A DNA stretch of 64,000 bases. Source: Ventricola sp051883735 (GTDB lineage: Bacteria > Bacillota > Clostridia > Christensenellales > Aristaeellaceae). The notes under the pieces are model-generated. The model was given only the letters and a program-made list of their open reading frames with translations, was not told where the DNA came from and did not search any database. The translations under genes and the position numbers were made by a program. Where the stretch lies: positions 4,043 to 68,042 of the forward strand of contig JBJEUH010000077.1 of assembly GCA_051883735.1 (NCBI GenBank), given 5' to 3'. Position 1 is the first letter of the stretch. Each line of letters starts with the position of its first letter. Positions 25,840-34,793 of this stretch are shown here, piece by piece.

Positions 25840-26670
25840 TCAGCTATTTCTCCCTTTTTTTTCAAAATCCTGCTGATCGCTCCGTTTTTCTGCATGCCCG
25901 AACAGAAGCTGCACGCACATGCCGCCCTCCTGGGAATGCACCGAAACGCTCGCCTCCACGCCCTGCGCGCGCAGTCTGCGTGCCAGCGCGCCCACCTCCT
26001 CCAGCGCGGCGCGCACGGTTCTGCGCCTGGCGCTCTGCGCTCTGCCCTTCTGCGGGCCGAAGACGAGCCGCCTCGCCTGCGCGGGCGTGAGCGACCGCTC
26101 CGCGATGATGAGCGCCGCCTCCGTCTGCCGCTCCTCCCCGGAGGCGGAAAGCAGCGGCTGCGCCTGCTCCATGGAGAGCCTCCGCTGCCGCGCGATCTCC
26201 TGCACGCGCAGGGGAAGCGCCAGCAGGCCGAGCCTCTGCTCGATCGCCTGACGCCCCAGCGCCGTGCTTAAGAGCAGCGCGTCCTTGTCCACCGCGCACA
26301 GCGCCAGCGCCTCCTCCATGGCGCAGGGCGCGCGGCGCAGGCAGTGCTCCTCCATGAAGCAGGCCGCCGCAGCCGCATCATCGAGCTCCAGGCACAGCGC
26401 GTCGATCTCCTTGAGCCCCAGCAGCCGGCAGGCCGCCAGCCGCCGCGCGCCGCAGACCAGCGCAAAGCGTCCCGCCTGCGCGTTCCTGCGCACGACGATC
26501 GGCTGCAAAAGCCCGTGGCGCGCAATCGACGCAGCCAGCGGTGCGAGCGTCTCGTCTTCCAGATCCCGTCCGGCGACCATGCCGCCGTACACGTCCTTCA
26601 CCTGCACGCGCATCATCGTTCGTCCGCTGCCCGCCGTCTGAGCCGCGTCTCCCGCCGCCCGCCTCTTCAT
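25840..26670 (-). CDS. ParB/Spo0J-like protein with altered nucleotide motif
   Basis: The 276-residue protein has a ParB N-terminal domain (LAPLAASIARHGLLQPIVVRR), then GARR at residues 74-77 where CTP-binding ParB proteins have GERR, and a helix-turn-helix region (RLSMEQAQPLLSASGEERQ). The C-terminus is basic and unlike the usual ParB dimer domain. ParB binds parS sites and slides as a CTP clamp. Neither parA (soj) nor rsmG/noc is adjacent; the neighbours are comEC and degV, so this is probably an accessory ParB/Noc paralogue and not the primary segregation protein. The loss of the motif glutamate suggests weakened metal-CTP hydrolysis. Confidence 0.78.
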   Translation of the reverse strand: MKRRAAGDAAQTAGSGRTMMRVQVKDVYGGMVAGRDLEDETLAPLAASIARHGLLQPIVVRRNAQAGRFALVCGARRLAACRLLGLKEIDALCLELDDAAAAACFMEEHCLRRAPCAMEEALALCAVDKDALLLSTALGRQAIEQRLGLLALPLRVQEIARQRRLSMEQAQPLLSASGEERQTEAALIIAERSLTPAQARRLVFGPQKGRAQSARRRTVRAALEEVGALARRLRAQGVEASVSVHSQEGGMCVQLLFGHAEKRSDQQDFEKKGRNS

Positions 26671-26737
26671 TCCGCCTCACCCCCGGCACTGCCAACTCGT
26701 GACAATATATGCGCCGGGTTATCCGCGTATGCTGCAT

Positions 26738-29062
26738 CTACTGCGCCGCCTGAAGACAGGTCTCGATGCGGTATCCGCCGCGGCGCAGCCACAATGTGAC
26801 GCTGCCGTTTTCGTCCGTGCGCAGCACCTGCGCGCCGACGCGCGACAGCGACTTAAGCACGCGCTCGGTCGGATGGCCGTAGCGGTTGTTTGCGCCGACG
26901 CTGATGAGCGCCAGCTTCGGCCCGGCCTTGTCAAGAAACGCGTCGCTCGTCGAGCCCTTGCTGCCATGGTGCGCTACCTTGAGCACGTCGGCCGCCGGCA
27001 CGGCGTCCGGCTCGCTCTCCTGCGGAAGATCGCCCGTCAGCAGGAACGTCACGTCCTCCAGCCGGGCATGCAGCAGCAGGGAGCGCTCATTGCTGCCCGA
27101 GAGCGTATCGTCCGGCGAGAGCACATCCAGCGTCGCGCCGCACGCCGCAATCCGGTCGCCGCGCTGCACCTCAAGCAGCGGGATGTCCTCCCGCGCCATG
27201 TGCTCAAGGGCCGCCTGCACCGCCAGCGGGCATTCCTCCTGCGCAGCGCGCGCCGACGTGATCACCGTCGGGATCTCCACCTCGGAAGAAAGCAGCGTCT
27301 CGAGCGCGCCCGCGTGATCCTCGTCGAGGTGCGACAGGATCACCGCCTCGACGGACAACCCCTCGCGGCGCAGATACCGCAACATTTCGTAGCTGTCCGC
27401 CGGGCCGACGTCCACCAGCACAGCCCGCCGTCCGCTCGCCAGGAGCGCCGCATCGCCCTGCCCCACGTCCAGCTGCACATACCGCGCCTGCGGATTCAGC
27501 CGCGGCGCATAGCTCAGCAGGATCGCACAGGCCAGCAGACAGGCCGCCTGCTTTCTCCACCGGCCATAGCGGATCCGGCTGCTCAGCAGCAGCAGCAGCG
27601 CCAGCAGGAGCAGCACGCATGCGCCGCGCGGCGCGGGCAGGCGCACGATCGCATGGTCAAGCGATGCAGCCCACAGGCTCAGCCGCTCAAAGCCGGAGGC
27701 CGCAGCCGAGAGCAGCCCCGCCGGCAGCGCGGCCATCGCGGGCCAAAGCAGGCCCGCCAGCGTGACGCACCAGCCGCCCAGCAAAAGCGCCGGCATCAGC
27801 GCGCTGCACAGCAGGTTCATCGGCAGGGCCAGCAGCGGCACATAGCCGTAGAGCAGCAGCTGCATCGGAAGGGAGGCGAGCTGCGCGCTCACGCACAGCG
27901 CCGTCATGCCAAGAAGCCTTTCCGGCAGCGCGCCCAGGTGCCGCCTGGCCAAGTCCGTCAGGCTGCGCGAGAAGAGCTGAATGCCCAGCACGACGAAAAA
28001 CGAGAATTGGAACGACGCATTGAGCGCCCACAGGGGCACAGCCAGCGTCATCAGCAGCGCCGCGCAGGCCAGCCCCGTCAGCGGCTCATACCGCCTGCCG
28101 CGCACCGCGGCGTATTCCCGCAGCATCGCCATGATGCACGCGCGGACCGTGCCGGGCGCGGCCCCCGTCAGCCCGGTGAAGAACACGAGGAAGGCGCTCA
28201 GCACGGCAAAGCGGGTCTTTCGCCCCACCGGCGCGCGCCCAAGCAGCATGCTGACCACGCCCGCGATCATGCTCAGGTGCAGGCCGGATACCGTCAGGAT
28301 GTGCGCCGTGCCCGTCAGCCGCATGGCCGCTGAAATCTCGCTGTCCAGGGCGGATTTGTCGCCGAGCATCACGCCCTGAAACAGCGCCGCCTGCCCGCCA
28401 AAGAGTGCTTCCACGCACGCGGCAATCCGCCCGCGAAGCCATCGGAGCTGCTCGCCCGGCGAGAACCGCTCCCCGCCCTGCGCCATCCATCCCGGCAGCA
28501 GATAGCCGGAGAGCTCGTATCCCTCGCAGATCGCCCGAACTCTCCAGTTCATGCCGCCCGGGTTGCGCGGCTCCTCCGGCGCAAAGAGCCGTCCCGTGCC
28601 CTGCACGCGCTGGCCGATCAGCGGCTCCTCGGGCGGCGCCGTGGGCTCCTCCTCCCGCATCAGCGTGACGACCACGGGCCGCGAGGACGCCGCCTCGCCG
28701 TCCACCGTCACGTCCTCCAGCATCACGCGGTACGGCTTCAGGATCTTCTTCACCGTGCCTTCGATGCGCACGCCGGGCGCCGTCGGCAGATCGCGGCGGC
28801 GCAGCGCGCTGCCTGCCCGCAGGTTGCCCAGCAGCAGCATGAAGGCCAGAAGACAAAAAAGCGCGCGCTTTCGCTGCAAAAGCCGCACAGCGGCCCACGC
28901 AAGCAAAAGCGCGCAAAGAATCAACAGATATGCAGCCGGCAGCAGGATGACGTTCGTGAGAAAAATGCCCAGGAGATACGCGGCGGTCGCCGCCATCAGC
29001 CTGCGCCGCACGGGCAGCACCACGGGCGGCTTATTAGCGGCATTCTTCTTCACAGCTTTCAC
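26738..29062 (-). CDS. comEC: DNA internalization channel ComEC/Rec2
   Basis: ComEC moves single-stranded transforming DNA across the membrane. The 774-residue protein has N-terminal helices with an OB-like DUF4131 domain (about residues 30-190), the competence domain with about eight further helices (LTVSGLHLSMIAGVVSML, TGAAPGTVRACIMAML) and a C-terminal metallo-beta-lactamase-like domain (YVQLDVGQGDAALL, SHLDEDHAGAL, LKVAHHGSKGSTSD). It overlaps the MATE gene by 4 bases. ComEA is not adjacent; whether the organism is competent is unknown. Confidence 0.95.
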   Translation of the reverse strand: MKAVKKNAANKPPVVLPVRRRLMAATAAYLLGIFLTNVILLPAAYLLILCALLLAWAAVRLLQRKRALFCLLAFMLLLGNLRAGSALRRRDLPTAPGVRIEGTVKKILKPYRVMLEDVTVDGEAASSRPVVVTLMREEEPTAPPEEPLIGQRVQGTGRLFAPEEPRNPGGMNWRVRAICEGYELSGYLLPGWMAQGGERFSPGEQLRWLRGRIAACVEALFGGQAALFQGVMLGDKSALDSEISAAMRLTGTAHILTVSGLHLSMIAGVVSMLLGRAPVGRKTRFAVLSAFLVFFTGLTGAAPGTVRACIMAMLREYAAVRGRRYEPLTGLACAALLMTLAVPLWALNASFQFSFFVVLGIQLFSRSLTDLARRHLGALPERLLGMTALCVSAQLASLPMQLLLYGYVPLLALPMNLLCSALMPALLLGGWCVTLAGLLWPAMAALPAGLLSAAASGFERLSLWAASLDHAIVRLPAPRGACVLLLLALLLLLSSRIRYGRWRKQAACLLACAILLSYAPRLNPQARYVQLDVGQGDAALLASGRRAVLVDVGPADSYEMLRYLRREGLSVEAVILSHLDEDHAGALETLLSSEVEIPTVITSARAAQEECPLAVQAALEHMAREDIPLLEVQRGDRIAACGATLDVLSPDDTLSGSNERSLLLHARLEDVTFLLTGDLPQESEPDAVPAADVLKVAHHGSKGSTSDAFLDKAGPKLALISVGANNRYGHPTERVLKSLSRVGAQVLRTDENGSVTLWLRRGGYRIETCLQAAQ

Positions 29063-30438
29063 ACGCTCCCCTGCCTGGCGATGCAGCGGTCAAGCCACCT
29101 GCCGCGCAGATAATAGACGACAAACATGGCCGAGGTGATGACCCAGGTGATCGGATAGCTGAGCAGCAGCACCGGCAGGCGATGCATCCTGGGCACGACG
29201 ACCGTCACCCAGAACACGCGCATCAGGCACACGCCCGTGAGCGTCATCAGCGTGGGCATCAGCGAATCGCCCGCGCCGCGCATCGCGCTGGAGAGGATCT
29301 CGATGCACAGATAGGCGATCCACGTCGGCACGATCAGGCGGATGATGGACATGCCGGTCTCCACGACGTGCGCGTCGTCCGTGAACATGCCCAGCATCGG
29401 GCGGCCAACCGTCAGAATCAGCGCGCTCATGAAGACCGTCACGCCGGCGGCAAGACCCAGGCACACGCGCACGCTGCGGCGCATTCTGTCGTAGCGCCGC
29501 GCGCCGAAGTTCTGGCCCGCGAACGTGGTGATCGATACGCCGAACGCGCTGATCATCATCCAGTACAGGCCGTCGATCTTGCCGTACGCCGTCCAGGCCG
29601 CCATCACGTCCGTGCCGAAGCCGTTGACGCTGGCCTGGATGATGATGTTGGACAGCGAATACATGACAGACTGCAGCCCCGCAGGCAGACCGATTCTCAC
29701 GATGCGGGCCAGCATGTCGCCGTGAAAGCGAATCCTGCTGAACCGCAGGCGGTACACCGGCTGCGCATGGCACAGGCTGACCAGGATCAGCACCGCGCTG
29801 ACGACCTGCGAGAGCACCGTGGCGATCGCCGCGCCGCGCACGCCCATTTCAAGGCCCAGCACCAGGAGAATATCCAGCACGATGTTGGTCAGCGCGGCGC
29901 AGATGAGAAACAGCATCGGCCGGCGCGAATCGCCCACCGCGCGCAGCACGCCGGAGCCGATGTTGTACACCAGCTGCGGAATCATGCCCACAAAATAGAT
30001 CTTGAGATACGGCACCGCGTAGGCCATGACCTCCTGCGGCGTGCCCATCCATCGAAGGACAGTGCTGGAAAACAGCAGGCCCACCGCCGTCAGCAGCGCG
30101 CCGCTTGAAAGCGCCAGCGCGATCGTGGTGTGCACGGCGCGGGAGACGTCCTGCGCCTTTCGCGCGCCATAGAGCTGCGCGATGATGACCGACGCGCCGG
30201 AGGCCAGACCCACGAAGAAGCCGACCAGCAGGCTGATCAGCGTGCCCGTCGAGCCGCCGACGGCCGCCAGAGCCTCCTTGCCGACGACCTTGCCGACGAT
30301 GATCGCATCCGCCGTGTTGTACAGCTGCTGAAAAAACGTGCCCAGCACGATCGGAAAAAAGAACAGAAGCAGCTGCTTCCAGATCACGCCCTCGGTGATG
30401 CCGTTGATGTCCGGACGCTGCCTGATGAGTCTTCTCAT
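29059..30438 (-). CDS. MATE family efflux transporter
   Basis: The 459-residue membrane protein has the twelve-helix MATE layout in two repeats: LFFFPIVLGTFFQQLYNTADAI with GGSTGTLISLLVGFFVGLASG in the first, and GLPAGLQSVMYSLSNIIIQ in the second. MATE proteins export cationic compounds using sodium or proton gradients, and the wider MOP superfamily includes polysaccharide flippases. It lies 48 bases after the FrhB-type gene and overlaps comEC. Its substrate is unknown; a link to the upstream glycan genes is possible from position only. Confidence 0.93.
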   Translation of the reverse strand: MRRLIRQRPDINGITEGVIWKQLLLFFFPIVLGTFFQQLYNTADAIIVGKVVGKEALAAVGGSTGTLISLLVGFFVGLASGASVIIAQLYGARKAQDVSRAVHTTIALALSSGALLTAVGLLFSSTVLRWMGTPQEVMAYAVPYLKIYFVGMIPQLVYNIGSGVLRAVGDSRRPMLFLICAALTNIVLDILLVLGLEMGVRGAAIATVLSQVVSAVLILVSLCHAQPVYRLRFSRIRFHGDMLARIVRIGLPAGLQSVMYSLSNIIIQASVNGFGTDVMAAWTAYGKIDGLYWMMISAFGVSITTFAGQNFGARRYDRMRRSVRVCLGLAAGVTVFMSALILTVGRPMLGMFTDDAHVVETGMSIIRLIVPTWIAYLCIEILSSAMRGAGDSLMPTLMTLTGVCLMRVFWVTVVVPRMHRLPVLLLSYPITWVITSAMFVVYYLRGRWLDRCIARQGSV

Positions 30439-30486
30439 AAACCCTTTCCTTGAGGCGCGCCGCCATGCACCGCAGCGGCGCCCAAT

Positions 30487-31680
30487 TCACTTTCTCCTTA
30501 GCAAGGCGCGGATGCGCCGCATCAGGCCGCGGGGCAGATGCGCGATGCGCGCAGCGGCGCGCTCAAGCCTCCCCGGGCCGGCGAGCAGCTTCATCACATA
30601 CGCGCTGTCAAAGCCCTTTTTCTTGTAATATCTGAAAAATGCCTCGCGCTTTTTGTGCGGCTTCACCGCGTGCGCGATGCTTGGGTTATAGCGCAGCAGC
30701 CGCTGCATGTCCCCCACCGGGAAAACCGCAAGCTGCGAACGGCAGGCCTCAAACGCCTGCCTGCCCCGCTTCGTATTCAGGAACACGAGCGACGCGCCCG
30801 TGTCGTCATCCGCATCGGGCGCGACTTCCTGCATGCCCCACAGGTCCGCGATGGTGATGTCGGCAGGATGGCGCACCCCGCGCATCGTCTCGCACTGCAC
30901 GCACGACGGGCGCAGATACAGGTTCTGCAAAAAGCCGTAAAGGAACGGCTCCGTCGTCTGCTGGCCGACATGCTCCGTGCCGTCCTCAAACGTCGCCACG
31001 GCGGAGAAATCCTTCCAGCCCTTTCGTTTGTCGCGGAAGGTATAGCGCACGACCCGCTGGCCGCGCCCGGCCTCCAGTTCGCGCAGGTACGACGCGAACA
31101 CGCCGGGCGACGGCACGCCGTGACAGACGAAATCGACCGTCAGCAGCAGGTCGCTCTCCTTCTTTCCCACGCGCGCCTTGAGCCCGCTGATCTGGCAGGG
31201 CGTGCCGGAAAAGAGCACCGGAATGCCGCGCTCCAGCAGCACCGCCGCATGGGCGATCGCGTCCGATGCGTCGCTCTGCACATACTTGCTGCCGCGCATG
31301 CCGTCCAGCTCCGTCTCGTCAAACGCGCCGATGTGCTCCACGCGCAGCGCCTCGTCAAACGCGGCGCCGAAGACCACGCCGCCCTTCTTCAGCCAGGTCC
31401 TCGCCAGCGCGGTGAACACGCCGCCGGAGGAGGACGCACGGCGCAGCTGCGCATCCCGGATCTGCGCGCCGAGAACCTGCGGCTTTTGCTCCTCCTGCTC
31501 CCTGCCCGCCGGGCAGCGCTTTTCGCAAAGGTCGCATTCCACGCACCGGCTGCCGTCGACGGCCGGATACAGGAAGCCCTCCTCGTCCGGCTGCATCGTG
31601 ATCGCGCCCTTGGGGCAGATGCCTGCGCACGCGCCGCAGCCCGAGCACTCCGCCTTGCTTTTCCTGACCGTCTGTCTCAT
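30487..31680 (-). CDS. FrhB-type ferredoxin/F420 hydrogenase beta-subunit family protein
   Basis: This 397-residue protein has two N-terminal 4Fe-4S ferredoxin motifs (CSGCGACAGICPKGAI and CVECDLCEKRCPAG, about residues 13-60) followed by the FrhB N- and C-terminal domains (SSSGGVFTALARTWL, FSGTPCQISGLKA, DFVCHGVPSPG). In firmicutes such proteins occur in exopolysaccharide loci next to pyruvyl transferases, with an undefined redox role; coenzyme F420 is not implied. It follows the pyruvyl transferase after 13 bases. Confidence 0.88.
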   Translation of the reverse strand: MRQTVRKSKAECSGCGACAGICPKGAITMQPDEEGFLYPAVDGSRCVECDLCEKRCPAGREQEEQKPQVLGAQIRDAQLRRASSSGGVFTALARTWLKKGGVVFGAAFDEALRVEHIGAFDETELDGMRGSKYVQSDASDAIAHAAVLLERGIPVLFSGTPCQISGLKARVGKKESDLLLTVDFVCHGVPSPGVFASYLRELEAGRGQRVVRYTFRDKRKGWKDFSAVATFEDGTEHVGQQTTEPFLYGFLQNLYLRPSCVQCETMRGVRHPADITIADLWGMQEVAPDADDDTGASLVFLNTKRGRQAFEACRSQLAVFPVGDMQRLLRYNPSIAHAVKPHKKREAFFRYYKKKGFDSAYVMKLLAGPGRLERAAARIAHLPRGLMRRIRALLRRK

Positions 31681-31693
31681 CGTCTCTCTCCCG

Positions 31694-32860
31694 TCACTTC
31701 GCCAGCCGCATCACCGCGCCGACGATCTCCTCGCGGCCCGCCGTATAGTCCGGCATGCGCGCTGTGAGAAACGCCCGCTCCTCGTCCGCGCGCGTCATCA
31801 TCGCCTCGTACGCGGCGATCAGCTCCGTTTCGCCGCTCAGCTCCTGCACCGGAATCAGGTGTCCGGCTTCCTCGCCGAACAGATCGCGCGCGATGCCCCT
31901 GGCCTTGACCGAATAGCCGATCACCAGCGTCGGCACGGCGGTCGAGTAGCCCGCCACCGAGGCGTGCGTGCGCGCCGTCACCAGTGCGGCAAGGCGCGCG
32001 ATGTAGCCCTTGATCTGCGGCGCGGTCAGCGTTTCGGCCTGCGGCAGCAGGAACACGCGCGGCTCGTCTTCAAACTGCGCCTTGATCCTGCCCAGCGCGT
32101 CCATGTCGTTGTCGTGCGCCCAGAACACATGCGGGATCAGCGCCACGGCGCAGTCGCTGGTATCAAGAATGTGGCGCACCAGCCCCACAAACGCATGAAG
32201 CGTCTTGTCGCCGTCCTTTGCCCGGCTCAGAATCAGCGGGCTCACGTTGAGGCCCACCGTCCTCCCCTCGCGCCAGCCGCCTGGCAGCGGCAGCTCCTCG
32301 CGCGCCATGGTGAACGCCGGATCGCACCAGCGAACCACCGGCAGACCGGCCCTTCGCATCGCTTCCTCCGTGATCGACTCGCGCGCGACGATCAGGTCGT
32401 AGGCGCGCAGGTCCTCAAGCGTCTCGCCCTTGATGATGTCCGGCTCCACCGAGCAGCCCCACAGCACGAGCGGCTTGTTTGCGCGGCGCAGCCTTCCGTT
32501 GATCACCTGCAGATGCTCCTGATGGCCGTAGCAGTAGGTGTCGCCGCCGATGGACAGGCACACGTCGCTCCGCTTGCCCAGATCGGTGACCGTGGCATGC
32601 TTGCGGGCGACCTCCTGCTCGCGCGGGATGCCCAGGCGAAAGCCGATGGAATTGACAAACCGGCGCACGCTGTACGGCGCAATCTCGCTGTGCACGAGCT
32701 TCCTGACGCACTCGAGCCGCTGCGCGCGGTCCTCCTGCGGCGCGTCGGAGGCCAGCGAGACCGCCGCCAGGCCATCAAAGAGCGCCGCCGTCGAGCGCAC
32801 AATCGCCTCGCAGCCGCGGTTGCCGCAGCCGCCGTGGTTGTAGAGCATGATCTTCTTCAT
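31694..32860 (-). CDS. Polysaccharide pyruvyl transferase family protein
   Basis: The 388-residue protein has the family N-terminus (MKKIMLYNHGGCGNRGCEA), a central SIGGDTYCYG motif and C-terminal ARTHASVAGYSTAVPTLVIGYSVKARGIA. The family transfers pyruvate from PEP to sugars as a ketal in surface polymers; CsaB is a relative. The ATG at 32860 overlaps the upstream glycosyltransferase stop (ATGA). It is the fifth gene of the glycan operon. Confidence 0.9.
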   Translation of the reverse strand: MKKIMLYNHGGCGNRGCEAIVRSTAALFDGLAAVSLASDAPQEDRAQRLECVRKLVHSEIAPYSVRRFVNSIGFRLGIPREQEVARKHATVTDLGKRSDVCLSIGGDTYCYGHQEHLQVINGRLRRANKPLVLWGCSVEPDIIKGETLEDLRAYDLIVARESITEEAMRRAGLPVVRWCDPAFTMAREELPLPGGWREGRTVGLNVSPLILSRAKDGDKTLHAFVGLVRHILDTSDCAVALIPHVFWAHDNDMDALGRIKAQFEDEPRVFLLPQAETLTAPQIKGYIARLAALVTARTHASVAGYSTAVPTLVIGYSVKARGIARDLFGEEAGHLIPVQELSGETELIAAYEAMMTRADEERAFLTARMPDYTAGREEIVGAVMRLAK

Positions 32861-33840
32861 CGGCGGATTCCCCATTTCCTTCCCGTCAGCTTCTCCCCGA
32901 CGCGCATGAGCGTGTAAAATGCCGGGAAGCCGCCCTGTCTGACCAGCCGGTACAGCCGCCGGTCCTGCGGCGAAAGCCTTTCCTCCTGCACGCCGTCCAG
33001 CGCAAGCGGGCGAACCCGCCCGTCAAACGTCCGCATGCACGCGCGGATGCCGCGCTCCTTCTCGTCGATCCAGACGCAGCTCTGCAAAAAGTCCCTGAAA
33101 TACCGCTCCTTCACGCCATGCGCCAGCAGAATCGCGCTCATGCTGCGCAGCATCGGCTGATGCGCCTCGCTGTGACCGCGGACATTGGCCATCGCCGACT
33201 GGCCGTGCACGCGATAGACATAGGTGTAATCCGGCAGATGCGTCACCCTCTGCGCGCGCAGGAAGAGCTGCAGATTGAGCAGCGCATCCTCGCCGATGCG
33301 CACGCTCTCGTCCAGCCGCAGATCGCTAAACAGCGTGCGCTCATAGAGCTTGTTCCAGAGGTTGTTGTAGATGCGGTGCATATGGATGATCTCCCGGACG
33401 ATTTCATCTGGCTGCTGCACCACCGGCGCAATGTCCACCGGCACGCGCTGCCCCTTCTCCATGTCAAAGAGCGTATGGTTGGCCGAAACGATCTGCGCGC
33501 CGGTGCGCGCCGCGCACTGAAACAGCGTGCGCAGGCTGTTCTCCTCCAGCGCGTCGTCCGCGTCCACGAACGCGATATACCGGCCCGTCGCCAGCGCAAG
33601 TCCCCGGTTGCGCGCGGCGGACACGCCGCCGTTTTCCGTATGGATCACCCTCGCCCGGGGCTCGATGCGCGCGAAATCATCGAGCATCGCGCCCGTCCCG
33701 TCGGTCGAGCCGTCGTCGATGAGGATCATCTGAATCTCCGGCTCCTTCTGCGCCTTGAGGCTTTCCAGGCACACGCTCAGATAGCGCCCTGCGTTGTAGC
33801 ACGGCACGATGACGCTGATATCGGCCTGTGATTCGCTCAT
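32857..33840 (-). CDS. GT2 family glycosyltransferase (fourth in tandem)
   Basis: This 327-residue protein has the GT-A fold start ISVIVPCYNAGRYLSVCLESL, the nucleotide site ILIDDGSTDGTGA, AARNRGLALATGRYIAFVDADD with the DxD metal motif near residue 95, and a C-terminal helical region. It is cytosolic and lacks membrane helices. The ATG at 33840 has a GGAAGGGG site upstream; earlier in-frame sequence overlaps the previous gene's region and is rejected. It lies 20 bases after the third glycosyltransferase. Confidence 0.92.
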   Translation of the reverse strand: MSESQADISVIVPCYNAGRYLSVCLESLKAQKEPEIQMILIDDGSTDGTGAMLDDFARIEPRARVIHTENGGVSAARNRGLALATGRYIAFVDADDALEENSLRTLFQCAARTGAQIVSANHTLFDMEKGQRVPVDIAPVVQQPDEIVREIIHMHRIYNNLWNKLYERTLFSDLRLDESVRIGEDALLNLQLFLRAQRVTHLPDYTYVYRVHGQSAMANVRGHSEAHQPMLRSMSAILLAHGVKERYFRDFLQSCVWIDEKERGIRACMRTFDGRVRPLALDGVQEERLSPQDRRLYRLVRQGGFPAFYTLMRVGEKLTGRKWGIRR

Positions 33841-33860
33841 GTATACCCCTTCCTTCCGGC

Positions 33861-34793
33861 TTACGGCAGCAGATAGCTGGACGCCGGCAGCACGCGAAGC
33901 GCCAGATAATACAGCTTCTGCTTGGCGGGCAGCCTGCCGAACGCCACGTCCTTGGTGATGCGCGCCACCATGGCGCGGGTGAGTGCGCACGCCGCCTTCG
34001 CCCGCCCACGGTCCGCCCGCAGCGTGCGGACGTAGAGATCGATGTGCGCGCGGAACAGCTGCGTCGCCAGGCCGTGCGCATCGATAAAGCGGCCGATGCC
34101 CTCGATCATCGGCATGCTGCGCGCGTAAAAGTCGTTGTGGGCCCGCGTCATCGCGGAATCCCCGCCGAATTCGTAGATGTAGACGGTCTCCCCGCTCATG
34201 CGCCAGGCGCGCGCGGCGATAAACGCTTCGAGGTTGAACAGCACGTCCTCGCCCACCTTCACACCCTCGGGCGCGCGCACGCCTTGCTCACGGATCAGCT
34301 GCGTGCGATACAGCCGGGCGCACATGCTGTTGAGCGCGCTGTCCCCGCGCAGAAGGCTCTCCAGCACGGTCTGCAGATCGCCGTCCGCGCAGGCGTGGTA
34401 CTCCTCCCGGCCGCCCTCGTCGCGAAAGCGCATCACATACGCGCCGCAGGCGATATCGGTTTCCTCGTCGGTCAGCGAGAGCAGGTGCGCCAGCGCGTGC
34501 GGCAGAAGATGGTCGTCCGCGTCCACGAACGACAGCCACGTCCCCTGCGCCGCGTCGATGCCCGCGTTGCGCGCGGCGGACACGCCCCCGTTCTCCTGAT
34601 GGATGACGCGCATGCGCGGCTCGTCCTGCGCGAGCTGCGTGAGGACATCCAAGGTGTCGTCCCGCGAGCCGTCGTCCACGGCGATCAATTCCCAGCTTTC
34701 CTCCGTCTGCGCCTGAATGCTGCGCACGGTGCGCGCAAGCGTCTGTCCGCTTTGGTAGCACGGCATGACGATGGACACAAGCGGCCTGTTCAT
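33861..34793 (-). CDS. GT2 family glycosyltransferase (third in tandem)
   Basis: The 310-residue protein starts MNRPLVSIVMPCYQSGQTLA and has LIAVDDGSRDDTLDVL, GGVSAARNAGIDAAQGTWLSFVDADD and a SMCARLYRT acceptor-side segment. It overlaps the second glycosyltransferase by 4 bases, indicating translational coupling. It is similar in length and pattern to its three neighbours, so the set probably arose by tandem duplication and divergence. Confidence 0.92.
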   Translation of the reverse strand: MNRPLVSIVMPCYQSGQTLARTVRSIQAQTEESWELIAVDDGSRDDTLDVLTQLAQDEPRMRVIHQENGGVSAARNAGIDAAQGTWLSFVDADDHLLPHALAHLLSLTDEETDIACGAYVMRFRDEGGREEYHACADGDLQTVLESLLRGDSALNSMCARLYRTQLIREQGVRAPEGVKVGEDVLFNLEAFIAARAWRMSGETVYIYEFGGDSAMTRAHNDFYARSMPMIEGIGRFIDAHGLATQLFRAHIDLYVRTLRADRGRAKAACALTRAMVARITKDVAFGRLPAKQKLYYLALRVLPASSYLLP

